Shown piece after piece: positions 1-8,700 of a stretch of DNA of 64,000 nucleotides. Made by a program: the position numbers and the translations under genes. Position 1 is the stretch's first letter. Every line of letters begins with the position of its first letter. This DNA is from Flavobacterium sp. J372. Lineage in GTDB: Bacteria > Bacteroidota > Bacteroidia > Flavobacteriales > Flavobacteriaceae. The stretch covers positions 1,424,001-1,488,000 of the forward strand of contig NZ_JAJOMZ010000004.1 of NCBI RefSeq assembly GCF_024699965.1. Reading direction: 5' to 3'. Under the pieces are notes generated by a model that did not search any database, had not been told where the DNA came from, and saw only the letters and a list, made by a program, of their open reading frames with translations.

Positions 1-879
1 AAGATGGTTAATTGTATTTTCTTCACCCGACATAAGTAATATTGAAAACCATTGCCCGGCAGTTTCGGCAAAGCGCGGCTCAAGCCGGTCACCCTCAAAT
101 ATTACTTCGCCCTCAAGTGTCTCTTCATTCGCAGATGGCTGCCCGTTTATCTGTAATTTACCGCCCGGCCTTACCATTAGCCCTGACCCCGCATGGAAAT
201 GTATACGCGCACCCGGATCTACAACCAGCGTTTTTCCATTCGGGACCGTAGCAAAACCATATATTACATAAGGCTTGCTATTGTTCCAATGATATTCATC
301 ACCATTTACCGGGTCACTTTCGTCAAGATAAAATCCGGGAAGATATTCCGGGTCACCAGGGTTGCTTTCACTGTCCCATCGTACAGCTTCATAAAGAACT
401 TTTGGCCCGCTGGTATCACGCTGCGGGTACAGGAAATAAGCATCCTGAATAAGCGTCACCAAGTGCACTTCCTGTACACCGCTGGTGCTTTGAAATTCAA
501 TTTCATCGGTGTATAAAAAGTCATCCGGGTTGGCATCACTTATGTTTGCAGTTGTTTCAATGAATATGAAAAGGCTGTCTTTTGCCAGAAGCTCAACGTT
601 GTTGAATTCTTTTCCCGGCATCCCGTCAACCATAAGCCTATAGTTTGATGCCTGGCCTTTCTTCAGGCGTAGTGAGGGTATGGCAATATCTTTATTGCTG
701 CGGTTATATACTTTCAGCGTATAAGTGCTTGATCCTATATTTGAAAATACCGTGTCAAGATAAACGGTATCGCGTGAAAACTCCAGTCCGCCCGGGCTTT
801 GTTCAAATTCAAAATCGTCGCGGCATGAAGCCAGGCACATAAAAAGGCCTGCAATAGCAAAAAGTATAAGTTGGCGCAT
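1..879 (-). CDS. Surface lipoprotein, partial (C-terminus beyond left edge)
   Basis: An open frame of 293 codons begins with ATG at 879 and runs off the left edge without a stop. The N-terminus is a lipoprotein signal: a hydrophobic stretch ending in CLASC, with the lipidated Cys at residue 19. Next comes a segment rich in beta-strand-like residues (SRDTVYLDTVFSN, then YTLKVYNRSNKDI), which resembles Ig-like N-terminal regions of Bacteroidota lipoproteins. Further on, phrases such as GARIHFHAGSGLMV and QWFSILLMSGEENTI look like the start of a right-handed beta-helix. That fold is inferred from the pattern only. The gene is divergent from the thioesterase at 994, with about 114 bases between them that must hold both promoters. 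No enzymatic residues are recognised. Function unknown; the envelope location is well supported. Confidence 0.8.
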   Translation of the reverse strand, partial: MRQLILFAIAGLFMCLASCRDDFEFEQSPGGLEFSRDTVYLDTVFSNIGSSTYTLKVYNRSNKDIAIPSLRLKKGQASNYRLMVDGMPGKEFNNVELLAKDSLFIFIETTANISDANPDDFLYTDEIEFQSTSGVQEVHLVTLIQDAYFLYPQRDTSGPKVLYEAVRWDSESNPGDPEYLPGFYLDESDPVNGDEYHWNNSKPYVIYGFATVPNGKTLVVDPGARIHFHAGSGLMVRPGGKLQINGQPSANEETLEGEVIFEGDRLEPRFAETAGQWFSILLMSGEENTINHL

Positions 880-993
880 AGCACTTGCAATTTTTTGTAA
901 AAATAGCCAATAATATCAATTGGTAAAATGCAAACGCTTTTTTAGCGGTTTTAGTCTCGTCTATTTTTTATCTTTACCTCAAACAAACATTCA

Positions 994-1416
994 ATGGAAT
1001 TTGAGAAAGAAAAGGCATTGCAGATGTGCAGGCAGTTCTCTAAAAATACGCTGATGGAAACGCTGGAGATTGAGTTTACCGATGCCGGCCCTGATTTCCT
1101 TGAGGCTACCATGCCGGTAAACTCGCGCGTGCACCAGCCGATGGGTCTGCTGCATGGCGGTGCATCAGTAGCATTGGCAGAGAGCGTTGGTAGTGCGGCA
1201 TCTATCATGTTCATCAATCCTGAAAAACAGGAGGTGAGGGGCATAGAGATTTCGGCTAATCACCTGCGCAGCAAGCGTGATGGTAAAGTAACCGGTACAG
1301 CCAGGATAATTCACCAGGGGAGAAGCCTGCATTTATGGGAAGTGCGAATAACAGATGAGGAGGGCAGGCTGATTTCGCTTTGTAAAATAACCAATATGGT
1401 ACTTCCAAAAAAATAA
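994..1416 (+). CDS. Hotdog-fold thioesterase, PaaI/YdiI (MenI-like)
   Basis: A 140-residue single hotdog domain. It has the family signature HQPMGLLHGGASVALAESVG at about residues 47-66: His47 and His54 precede the helix, and Glu63 sits where the catalytic acid of YdiI/MenI-type enzymes lies. These enzymes hydrolyse acyl-CoA thioesters; MenI releases 1,4-dihydroxy-2-naphthoate from its CoA ester in menaquinone synthesis. The next gene, five bases downstream, is an isochorismate synthase, which opens the same pathway, so a role as DHNA-CoA thioesterase is a reasonable inference. The sequence alone cannot exclude another acyl-CoA substrate. Length is normal for the family. The ATG at 994 follows a TATCTTTA element about 20 bases upstream that resembles the Bacteroidota -7 box. 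Confidence 0.88.
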   Translation: MEFEKEKALQMCRQFSKNTLMETLEIEFTDAGPDFLEATMPVNSRVHQPMGLLHGGASVALAESVGSAASIMFINPEKQEVRGIEISANHLRSKRDGKVTGTARIIHQGRSLHLWEVRITDEEGRLISLCKITNMVLPKK

Positions 1417-1421
1417 TTAGT

Positions 1422-2473
1422 ATGGGGAAACTTTTTAATTATTTTGAAGCTGCGCTATCTGAAAAAAATCAGCCTTTGCGGTATACAGTAAGCCTGGCGA
1501 AAATATAGTGCGGGGTATTTTTGGCTATGAAGGTGCCAATCATACATTTGAACATAATGCCAAAGGCTTTGTTTTTGCACCTTTTGCCATAGGAAAGAAA
1601 ATCTTTATCCCGGCAGAAGAATCTGCTAAACTGGCAGAATCTTTTGAAAGTATGGATTCAGGTAATCCTTTAAATGATGAGCCCCAAACAAGCCATCATA
1701 CTAAGGCGGCCTTCGAAGCGCTTGTCAGCAAGAGCGTTGAAGCAATAAATTCAGGACAGTTTGAAAAGCTTGTCTGTTCCCGTCCCGAAGAGATTACAGT
1801 CGTGAATATTAATGCTGTTTCGGTATTTAAAAAGATGCTAAAGGCATATCCTAATGCCTTTTGCTATTGTTTTTTCAGCCCTGAAACCGGGTTATGGATG
1901 GGCGCAACCCCCGAGCAGCTGCTGAAAGTAAAAAACGGCATACTTAATACCGTGGCACTCGCCGGAACACAAGTGTATAACGCCGGAAAAGCAGCAGAAT
2001 GGCCTGACAAGGAGCGGCAGGAACAACAGTTTGTAACGGATTATATTGTGGATAAACTCAGTAATTTTGTTTCGGATATGCAAGTGACACAGCCTTATAC
2101 CTTTAGGGCCGGGAATATTGTCCATATAAAGACTGATATATCGGCAACAATTCAGAATACCGAAACGCTTCATAATATAATTAATGCCCTGCACCCAACA
2201 CCTGCCGTATGCGGGCTGCCGAAAGAACAGGCACAACAGTTCCTTATAGAACATGAAGGTTATAGTAGAGAGTACTATTCAGGATATCTGGGTGAAATAA
2301 ATATGGGGGCGGTAAGTAATCAAACGGATTTATTCGTAAACCTGCGCTGTATGAAAATAGAAGGTAATAAAGTAACACTTTATGTTGGTTGCGGTATCAC
2401 GAAAGACAGCGACCCCGAAAAAGAGTTTTTTGAAACAGTAAATAAGAGTATGACAATGCGGAGGGTGTTGTAG
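1422..2473 (+). CDS. menF: Isochorismate synthase (chorismate-binding enzyme), frame broken near 1481-1486
   Basis: The chorismate-binding domain is clear in the frame open from about 1487 to 2473. It includes FEKLVCSRPEEI, a GATPEQLLKV segment, LAGTQVYN, and the C-terminal block with HPTPAVCGLP followed by YSGYLGEI. These match the isochorismate/anthranilate synthase family, which converts chorismate to isochorismate for menaquinone or siderophores. The natural start is the ATG at 1422 (MGKLFNYFEAALSEKN), but that frame stops at 1507. One extra base near 1481-1486 would join it to YSKPGENIVRGIFGYEG and give about 350 residues, the usual length. It shares an operon with the thioesterase at 994, with a five-base gap. 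No menD follows. Probable sequencing indel; if real, translation would need the GTG at 1508 and would lack the N-terminus. Confidence 0.85.
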
Positions 2474-2477
2474 TTTT

Positions 2478-2586
2478 AGAGCTTCTGAGCCACTAAGCTT
2501 CTAAGCCTTTTGGACCTCTATAACCACTATCTGTTTATTCAATTATTAAGCTAAGTTCCTAAGGAGCTTAGCAGCTAAGAAGCTTT
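2478..2586 (+). repeat. Intergenic low-complexity CTAAG/CTTAG repeat with a hairpin
   Basis: The gap between the isochorismate synthase and bshB1 is dense in the pentamers CTAAG and CTTAG and the hexamer AGCTTC, on both strands. A clear stem GCTAAG (2550-2555) pairs with CTTAGC (2567-2572). It ends a few bases before the bshB1 start codon, so it would lie in any read-through mRNA. No U-tract follows, so it is not a typical terminator. Confidence 0.5.
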
Positions 2587-2589
2587 AAA

Positions 2590-3306
2590 ATGAAATTAGA
2601 TATACTTGTTTTTGGCGCCCACCCCGATGATGCAGAATTAAGCTGCGGAGCAACCATTGCAAAAGAAATTTCGCTTGGTAAGAAAGTCGGGATAATAGAC
2701 CTTACCCGTGGTGAACTCGGTACGCGCGGCTCAGCTGAACTGCGCGATAAAGAAGCTGCCGATGCAGCAAAAATACTCGGTGTGCAGGTACGGGAAAACC
2801 TTCGTTTTCGTGATGGATTCTTTATTAATGATGAGGCACACCAGCTGGAGATAATAAAAATGATACGCAAGTACCAGCCTGAAATAGTGATTTGCAATGC
2901 TGTTGACGACAGGCATATAGACCATGGTAAAGGCAGCAAGCTGGTAAGTGATGCATGTTTCCTTTCGGGGCTTATCAGGATTGAAACCCAACTTGACAAC
3001 CAACCACAACAGGCATGGAGGCCCAAGCTGGTGTACCACTATATTCAATGGAAAAATTTAGTGCCTGATTTTGTAGTTGATGTAACGGGTTTTATGGATG
3101 TAAAGGTGCAGAGCCTTATGGCATATAGCTCTCAGTTTTATGACCCTGAGAGTAAAGAGCCGCCTACGCCAATTGCCACAAAAAATTTTAAGGACAGCAT
3201 TTTGTACCGTGCTGCCGATCTTGGCCGCCTTATAAATACGGACTATGCCGAAGGTTTTACTGTGGAAAGGTATGTGGCTGTCAGCAGGATAACGGATTTA
3301 ATATAA
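2590..3306 (+). CDS. bshB1: Bacillithiol biosynthesis deacetylase BshB1
   Basis: A 238-residue PIG-L/LmbE-like zinc deacetylase. The signature GAHPDDAELSCGATI begins at residue 9 (His11, Asp13, Asp14), and the second metal/catalytic block DDRHIDHGKG is at 106-115 (His109, His112). The segments RGELGTRGSAELR and FYDPESKEPPTPI are typical of the BshB1 subgroup of Bacteroidota and Firmicutes. BshB1 removes the acetyl group from GlcNAc-malate to give GlcN-malate, the second step of bacillithiol synthesis, in the cytoplasm. The other bsh genes are not in this window. The gene stands alone, downstream of the isochorismate synthase by 116 bases of repeat-rich DNA and upstream of tRNA-His. Length is normal and no residues appear missing. 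Confidence 0.92.
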   Translation: MKLDILVFGAHPDDAELSCGATIAKEISLGKKVGIIDLTRGELGTRGSAELRDKEAADAAKILGVQVRENLRFRDGFFINDEAHQLEIIKMIRKYQPEIVICNAVDDRHIDHGKGSKLVSDACFLSGLIRIETQLDNQPQQAWRPKLVYHYIQWKNLVPDFVVDVTGFMDVKVQSLMAYSSQFYDPESKEPPTPIATKNFKDSILYRAADLGRLINTDYAEGFTVERYVAVSRITDLI

Positions 3307-3322
3307 AAAAGTGAATTTTCTT

Positions 3323-3353
3323 TTGCGAAAACACACGAAATAATTTACATTTG
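3323..3353 (+). promoter_or_regulatory. Bacteroidota-type promoter of tRNA-His
   Basis: A TTG (3323-3325, within TTTTG) lies 20 bases before TACATTTG (3346-3353), an exact match to the TAnnTTTG -7 box of Bacteroidota primary sigma promoters. The tRNA begins 17 bases further on. Confidence 0.75.
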
Positions 3354-3370
3354 CACTCGCAAAACAAATG

Positions 3371-3444
<74 letters not shown>

Positions 3445-3452
3445 CTTTCAGA

Positions 3453-3481
3453 GGGCTGTCTTTTAAGGCAGCCCTTTTTTT
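3453..3481 (+). terminator. Rho-independent terminator after tRNA-His
   Basis: GGGCTG (3453-3458) pairs with CAGCCC (3469-3474), and a run of seven T follows. It begins eight bases after the tRNA end. Confidence 0.85.
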
Positions 3482-3503
3482 ATTCTTTCAGGTTTTTATT
3501 GGT

Positions 3504-3713
3504 TTAAAGCAATTGTGATTTGGGAAGTATCGAACCCATCAATTGGTCAAACAATTCAGCCTGGTCAGCTGTAGTGAAATATATTGTATAAAGACATCCT
3601 CTATCTGTTCTGGTTTTGCGTATATCGCCTTTAAGCCTTTTCACCAGGCTGTCAACCATAATGATGCGCGGGTAAAACTTACGGGGAACTGTAAAGGTAC
3701 GGGTGATTATCAT
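3504..3713 (-). CDS. Small hypothetical protein
   Basis: A 69-residue frame with no recognised family. It is basic in its first half (RKFYPR, VKRLKGDIRKTRTDR) and ends in a more hydrophobic, probably helical part (DQAELFDQLMGSILP). It has no signal peptide or membrane segment. It lies between the tRNA-His terminator and another small minus-strand gene. No strong ribosome-binding site is visible, which is common in Bacteroidota. It could be a small nucleic-acid-binding protein, but nothing in the sequence proves this, and it may be non-coding. Confidence 0.45.
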   Translation of the reverse strand: MIITRTFTVPRKFYPRIIMVDSLVKRLKGDIRKTRTDRGCLYTIYFTTADQAELFDQLMGSILPKSQLL

Positions 3714-3795
3714 AGGGAAGATTTGTCAATAAATGTAATAATTTATAAGATACAACTTACAAATTGAATTGTTTTTCGTTGTGTGAATAACAAAG

Positions 3796-3815
3796 CCGCT
3801 GAAATGCATCAGCGG
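3796..3815 (-). terminator. Possible terminator hairpin at the end of the small membrane gene
   Basis: CCGCTGA (3796-3802) and TCAGCGG (3809-3815) form a perfect 7-bp stem with a six-base loop. The second arm overlaps the stop codon of the minus-strand gene at 3809. On the minus strand the stem is followed by a weak, interrupted U-stretch (CTTTGTTATT). Confidence 0.4.
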
Positions 3816-3988
3816 ATAAGCGAAAAGAACAATATAATAATCACCATACCAATAAAAAGCATTGAGCGAATTGTAAGATACCTGCCCTGCCTGTTGTTTT
3901 TCCACAAATGCTTCCGGCTGTCGCGGATGTAGAGCATCAGCACAAAAAGGATGATTATAGAAAGGAAAAGGATGAGTTTGGTTTGCAT
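3809..3988 (-). CDS. Small membrane protein, 59 aa
   Basis: ATG at 3988 opens a 59-residue frame. It has two hydrophobic segments (KLILFLSIIILFVLMLYI at the N-terminus and MLFIGMVIIILFFSLI at the C-terminus) around a basic, aromatic middle (RDSRKHLWKNNRQGRYL). The pattern is that of a two-helix inner-membrane hairpin with a positively charged cytoplasmic loop. Similar tiny two-helix proteins are common in Flavobacteria, but I cannot name a family. I prefer this frame to a longer overlapping one (3726-4004), because that one has an implausible composition and shows no membrane pattern. Function unknown. Confidence 0.65.
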   Translation of the reverse strand: MQTKLILFLSIIILFVLMLYIRDSRKHLWKNNRQGRYLTIRSMLFIGMVIIILFFSLIR

Positions 3989-4054
3989 TCGGTAAAAATA
4001 ACAATAAGTTTTACTGGATAAACTGTAAATTTAGCATGCTAAAAAATAACCGCA

Positions 4055-4969
4055 ATGAAACAAATAACCACCATTTTTTTTCTGATAGTTGTTGCGTCGG
4101 CAACTGCACAGGATTTTAAAACCATTACCTACTTTGTAAATGACAGCACAAAGCTGGAGCTCGACCTTTTTCTGCCTAAAAAAAGCGGTATTAAAAAGTT
4201 TCCATTGCTTATTTTCATGCATGGTGGAGGATTTGGTGGAGGTAAACGTGCTGACGGCCATCATATTTGCAGCTATGCGTCACAGCATGGTTATGCGGCT
4301 GCAAGCATCACATATACGCTGTATATGAAAGGGCGCAACTTTGGGTGTGATGGTAAATTGCCGGAAAAGATTAAGGCGTTCCGGATAGCGGCTAATGACC
4401 TGTGGCAGGCTACGCTTTTCTTTACTAAAAATGCTGATAAGTATAATATAGACCCTGCTGAGATTTTCATAGGGGGTAACAGCGCCGGGGCCGAAGCTGC
4501 ACTACACGCGGCGTACTGGGACAGGGACGTTATGTCGGTCTATCCTGAAAAACTCCCTGCTGATTTTAAGTACGCGGGAGTAATATCGGGCGCGGGGGCT
4601 ATTATGGACCTGAACCTCATCACAAAAAAAACAATGGTACCCATGCTGCTTTTCCACGGCAGTGTAGACCCAACCGTACCGTATGACAATGCCGCGCACC
4701 ATTACTGCCCAACCAATGCCAGCAACTGGCTGATGCTCTTCGGCGGGTATGCCGTATACAAGCATGTAGCTGATTTAAATGGTATTGCCCGTATGGTTAC
4801 CTTTTGCGGAGGTGGGCACGAGTACAGCGACCACATGTTCGGCAAAGACCAGGCGGGTGTGGTAAGCTTTATGGACAGGGTTTTAAAAGGGGAACGTTTT
4901 TATGAGCATACCATAGTGCCTACCGGAAAATCAGGGGAGAGGGATGATAAGTACGGGTTTTGTGAGTAG
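4055..4969 (+). CDS. Secreted alpha/beta hydrolase (esterase/lipase-like)
   Basis: A 304-residue protein with a cleavable signal peptide (MKQITTIFFLIVVASATAQ). The alpha/beta-hydrolase features are HGGGFGGG (oxyanion region, about residues 56-63), the nucleophile elbow GGNSAGA with Ser143, an acid in HGSVDPTVP (Asp205), and a histidine in GGGHEYSDH (about 255). The HGGG motif and GNSAG elbow place it near the esterase/lipase (hormone-sensitive-lipase-like) group. The substrate is unknown; periplasmic or secreted hydrolysis of an ester is likely. It stands alone, convergent with the membrane protein gene at 4980. Confidence 0.85.
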   Translation: MKQITTIFFLIVVASATAQDFKTITYFVNDSTKLELDLFLPKKSGIKKFPLLIFMHGGGFGGGKRADGHHICSYASQHGYAAASITYTLYMKGRNFGCDGKLPEKIKAFRIAANDLWQATLFFTKNADKYNIDPAEIFIGGNSAGAEAALHAAYWDRDVMSVYPEKLPADFKYAGVISGAGAIMDLNLITKKTMVPMLLFHGSVDPTVPYDNAAHHYCPTNASNWLMLFGGYAVYKHVADLNGIARMVTFCGGGHEYSDHMFGKDQAGVVSFMDRVLKGERFYEHTIVPTGKSGERDDKYGFCE

Positions 4970-4979
4970 AATGGATTTT

Positions 4980-5603
4980 TTAATCATAAATATAATACTT
5001 CCAATTCCTATTTTCGGTGGGATACAAAGTTGTCAATTCACCTTCAGCCTTGTGGTTTCCATTTGAGTCGAAAACCACAACTTCATAGTTAAAGCCCAAA
5101 AGTACATCCTGAGTGAAAGAGAGATTGAAACCGTCATCATTCTTTTTATAATCATATCCTGAAATACCCATAACCCAAGGTTTAGAAATGGAATTAACGT
5201 ATTTTGGCGCTAATTGTGCAAGGCTGTAAGGGTAGTGTTTATTTACATAGTTGTATTTTTCAATAGCCTTAATTAAATTCTCCGCATTGTTGATCGCGAA
5301 TGTCCGACTGTAATCTCTCGCATAATCAGAAATCCAAAATGAAAAAACAAATGCCAGAACCGGAACCGTGCACATCAAAATGGGAAGTGTTTTTATTTTC
5401 TCTTTTTTCTGGACTTCCACAAACAGCCATATGAAACCAACAGGTACTAAGATCAACCCTAAAAAGCTGCTAATCTGGGCGAGGCTGAAAATTATATTGG
5501 TCAATCCGCTAAGAAAACCCGGCCCGGGCAGAAAAGGTAAAAGAACAAGTAAAATCACCATCAGGTTTATTACTATAATTGCTTTCCATTGCTTTTTGGT
5601 CAT
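4980..5603 (-). CDS. Hypothetical membrane protein with pseudopilin-like C-terminal region
   Basis: A 207-residue protein. The first 100 residues hold about three membrane segments (IIVINLMVILLVLLPFLPG, a second around IISFLGLILVPVGFIWLF, and a third around LPILMCTVPVLAFVFSF). The rest is soluble: AINNAENLIKAIEKYNYVNK, then HYPYSLAQLAPKYVNSI. That wording resembles the C-terminal part of type II secretion major pseudopilins (a helix, then a YP-L-L-PKY segment), but the prepilin cleavage site is absent. I therefore call it unknown and note only the resemblance. It lies between two oppositely oriented neighbours and has no operon partner. Confidence 0.75.
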   Translation of the reverse strand: MTKKQWKAIIVINLMVILLVLLPFLPGPGFLSGLTNIIFSLAQISSFLGLILVPVGFIWLFVEVQKKEKIKTLPILMCTVPVLAFVFSFWISDYARDYSRTFAINNAENLIKAIEKYNYVNKHYPYSLAQLAPKYVNSISKPWVMGISGYDYKKNDDGFNLSFTQDVLLGFNYEVVVFDSNGNHKAEGELTTLYPTENRNWKYYIYD

Positions 5604-5637
5604 TGCCGATTATTTTCAAAATCTATTTCCAAATATA

Positions 5638-5668
5638 ACAAAAAACACCGCCCATTCTCGAGCGGTGT
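5638..5668 (-). terminator. Rho-independent terminator of purL
   Basis: On the minus strand, ACACCGC pairs with GCGGTGT (plus-strand arms 5645-5651 and 5662-5668). A run of T follows (A-tract 5638-5645 on the plus strand). It lies 35 bases after the purL stop. Confidence 0.85.
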
Positions 5669-5702
5669 CATATCCCAATTAACGAATAAACAAATTCACG
5701 CA

Positions 5703-8700
5703 TTAACGCTTTTCTATCCACAGCCTCGCATTTACAAATGCCTCGTGCCATGGCGATACCTCATCGTTGCGGCCTTCAGGGTAGTATGCCCAGTTCCATT
5801 GGAACATAGAGCGTTCAATGTGCGGCATCATCACCAGGTGTCGGCCATCATTGCTAGCCATCATTGCTATGTCAAAGTGAGAGCCGTTCGGGTTGGCAGG
5901 ATAGCCTTCATAGGCATATTTAGCCACAACGTCATAGCGGTCTTCGGTGTAAGGCAGGTCAAAGCGCCCTTCGCCATGCGAAATCCAAACCCCAAGTGTG
6001 CTGCCGGCCAGGGTCGAGAGCATCACAGAGCTATTCTGTTGCACTTTTACCGAGGTAAAGCCACTCTCGTGCTTACGGCTTTGATTGTGCAGCATACGCG
6101 GTTTCTGTTCGTGATCGGGGTTTATCAGTCCAAGTTCAATAAAAAGCTGGCAACCGTTGCAGATGCCGACAGAAAGTGTATCGTCCCGCTTAAAGAAGTT
6201 CTCCAGCGCAGCCTTAGCTTTTTCATTATAAAGGAAAGCGCCCGCCCAGCCTTTTGCTGAACCCAGCACATCACTATTTGAGAATCCACCCACGGCACCA
6301 ATGAATTGTATATCTTCAAGCGTCTCGCGGCCCGAGATGAGGTCGGTCATATGTACATCCTTAACGTCAAAGCCTGCAAGGTACATGGCGTTTGCCATTT
6401 CACGCTCGCTGTTGCTGCCTTTCTCACGGATGATTGCGGCTTTTGGCCTTGGTTTAGAAGGGTCAATTGCTACTTTCTTACCTGTAAAATGGCTCGGGAA
6501 TGTATACTGTAGCGGCTGGTTCTTATAGTTCTCAAAACGCTCTTTTGCTTTTTGTGGACCGGATTGCTTTTGGTCTAACAGATAGGATGTCTTAAACCAT
6601 GTATCACGGGTTTTAATTACATCAAATTCAAGATTAGTCTTGCCATTCGTAATAGTAATGGTATCACCTTCTTTCGGCTTACCTATTAAAGTGTATTTGA
6701 TATTATTTTGGGAAAGTTCTGCTTCCACAGATGCATCAGCCTGTATTACAATGGCAATGTTTTCAGCAAAAAGGGCTTTAACTGTATCTGTTTCGCCTAA
6801 CCCCGTCAGGTCATATTCTGCGCCCAGGTTTACTTCGGCAAAGCTCATTTCCACAAGGGTGGTGATAAGCCCTCCGCTGCCTATATCATGGCCTGCCGCA
6901 ATCTTTCCGGCTTTTATAAGTTCCTGAATAGTATTGAATGTTTCCTTGAATTTCGCTGCATCTTTTATGGTCGGAACTTTAGTGCCCACTTTGTTCAGCA
7001 CCTGCGCGAAAGAAGATCCGCCAAGTTTATAATCATCTCCTGAAAGGTTTATGTGGTAAATGTTGCCGCCATTGCGTTTCAACACAGGTTCAACTACCTT
7101 ATTTATGTCGGTGCAGTTACCTGCCGCCGATATGATTACCGTTCCCGGGGCAATTACATCTCCTGTAGGGTACTTTTGCTTCATCGACAGGGAATCTTTA
7201 CCTGTGGGGATATTAATACCCAGTTCAATCGCAAAATCGCTACAGCCCTGCACGGCCTCGTATAGCCTTGCATCTTCACCCTCGTTCTTGCAGGCCCACA
7301 TCCAGTTAGCCGATAGCGATACGCCCTTCAATCCATCTTTCATCGGTGCCCATATAATGTTACTCAGCGCTTCTCCAATGGCATTACGGCTTCCGGCAAC
7401 GGGGTCAACCAGTGCAGCGATAGGAGAGTGGCCTACCGTGGTAGCAACACCTTCCTTGCCGTTATAATCCAATGCCATTACACCCACATTGTTAAGCGGA
7501 AGCTGTAACGGGCCTGAACATTGCTGTTTCGCCACTTTTCCGCCTACACAACGGTCAACTTTGTTAGTTAGCCAGTCTTTACAGGCTACAGCTTCCAATT
7601 GCAGCACCTGGTCGAGGTATTCGTATATTTTTTCCTGAGAATAATCCAGTTCAGCATAATTGGCTTCAACTGTCTTATCTTCCATTATTGTTTTTGGCGA
7701 AGAGCCAAACATATCTTCAAGCGCAAAATCCATTGGTTTTGCTCCGGTCGTAGCGCTTTCAAAAGTAAACCTGTGGTCACCCGTCACATCACCCACCTGA
7801 TACATTGGGGAGCGTTCACGGTCGGCAATGCGCTTCAGGGTATCAATGTCTTTTTGCCCGATCACAAGGCCCATGCGTTCCTGGCTTTCGTTACCTATTA
7901 TTTCTTTTGCCGAAAGAGTAGGGTCGCCCACCGGTAGTTTGTCTAAATCAATCTTTCCTCCGGTTTCTTCCACTAATTCAGACAGGCAGTTTAGGTGCCC
8001 GCCTGCACCGTGGTCGTGAATGGAAACTATAGGGTTATTGTCGCTCTCTACCAGTCCGCGTACGGCATTGGCAGCACGTTTCTGCATTTCAGGGTTACTA
8101 CGCTGAATTGCGTTAAGCTCAATACCTGTACTGAAAGCTCCGGTATCTGCCGATGATACTGCTGCCCCACCCATACCTATACGGTAGTTCTCTCCGCCAA
8201 GTATTACTACTTTATCACCGGGCTGCGGCTTTTTCTTTTTGCTTTGGTCTTCTTTGCCATAACCTATACCGCCGGCAAGCATAATTACTTTGTCGAAGCC
8301 AAGCTTACGCGCATCTTCTTCATGCTCAAACGTAAGTACCGAACCTGTGATAAGCGGCTGGCCGAATTTATTGCCGAAGTCACTCGCGCCGTTTGAAGCT
8401 TTTATCAATATGTCCATCGGTGTCTGGTAAAGCCACTGGCGTTCGTCCATGCCTTTTTCCCACGGGCGGTTTTCTTCAAGCCTTGAGTACGATGTCATGT
8501 AAACAGCCGTACCAGCAAGTGGCAGTGAACCCTGACCGCCGGCAAGCCTGTCGCGAATCTCGCCGCCTGAACCTGTCGCTGCGCCATTGAAAGGCTCAAC
8601 TGTAGTTGGGAAGTTGTGCGTCTCGGCTTTTATGGAGATGACAGAATCGAATTCTTTCACCTCGTAAAAGTCGGGCTTGTCGGCGCTCTTTGGTGCAAAC

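Noticed and set aside
3726..4004. 92-codon minus-strand frame in the spacer after the tRNA-His region
   Set aside because: It overlaps in another frame a 59-residue frame with a clear two-helix membrane pattern, which I consider the real gene.
5589..6260. Plus-strand frame of 223 codons overlapping the end of purL
   Set aside because: It lies opposite the well-conserved glutamine amidotransferase domain of PurL and has no family features; it is a shadow of the real gene.
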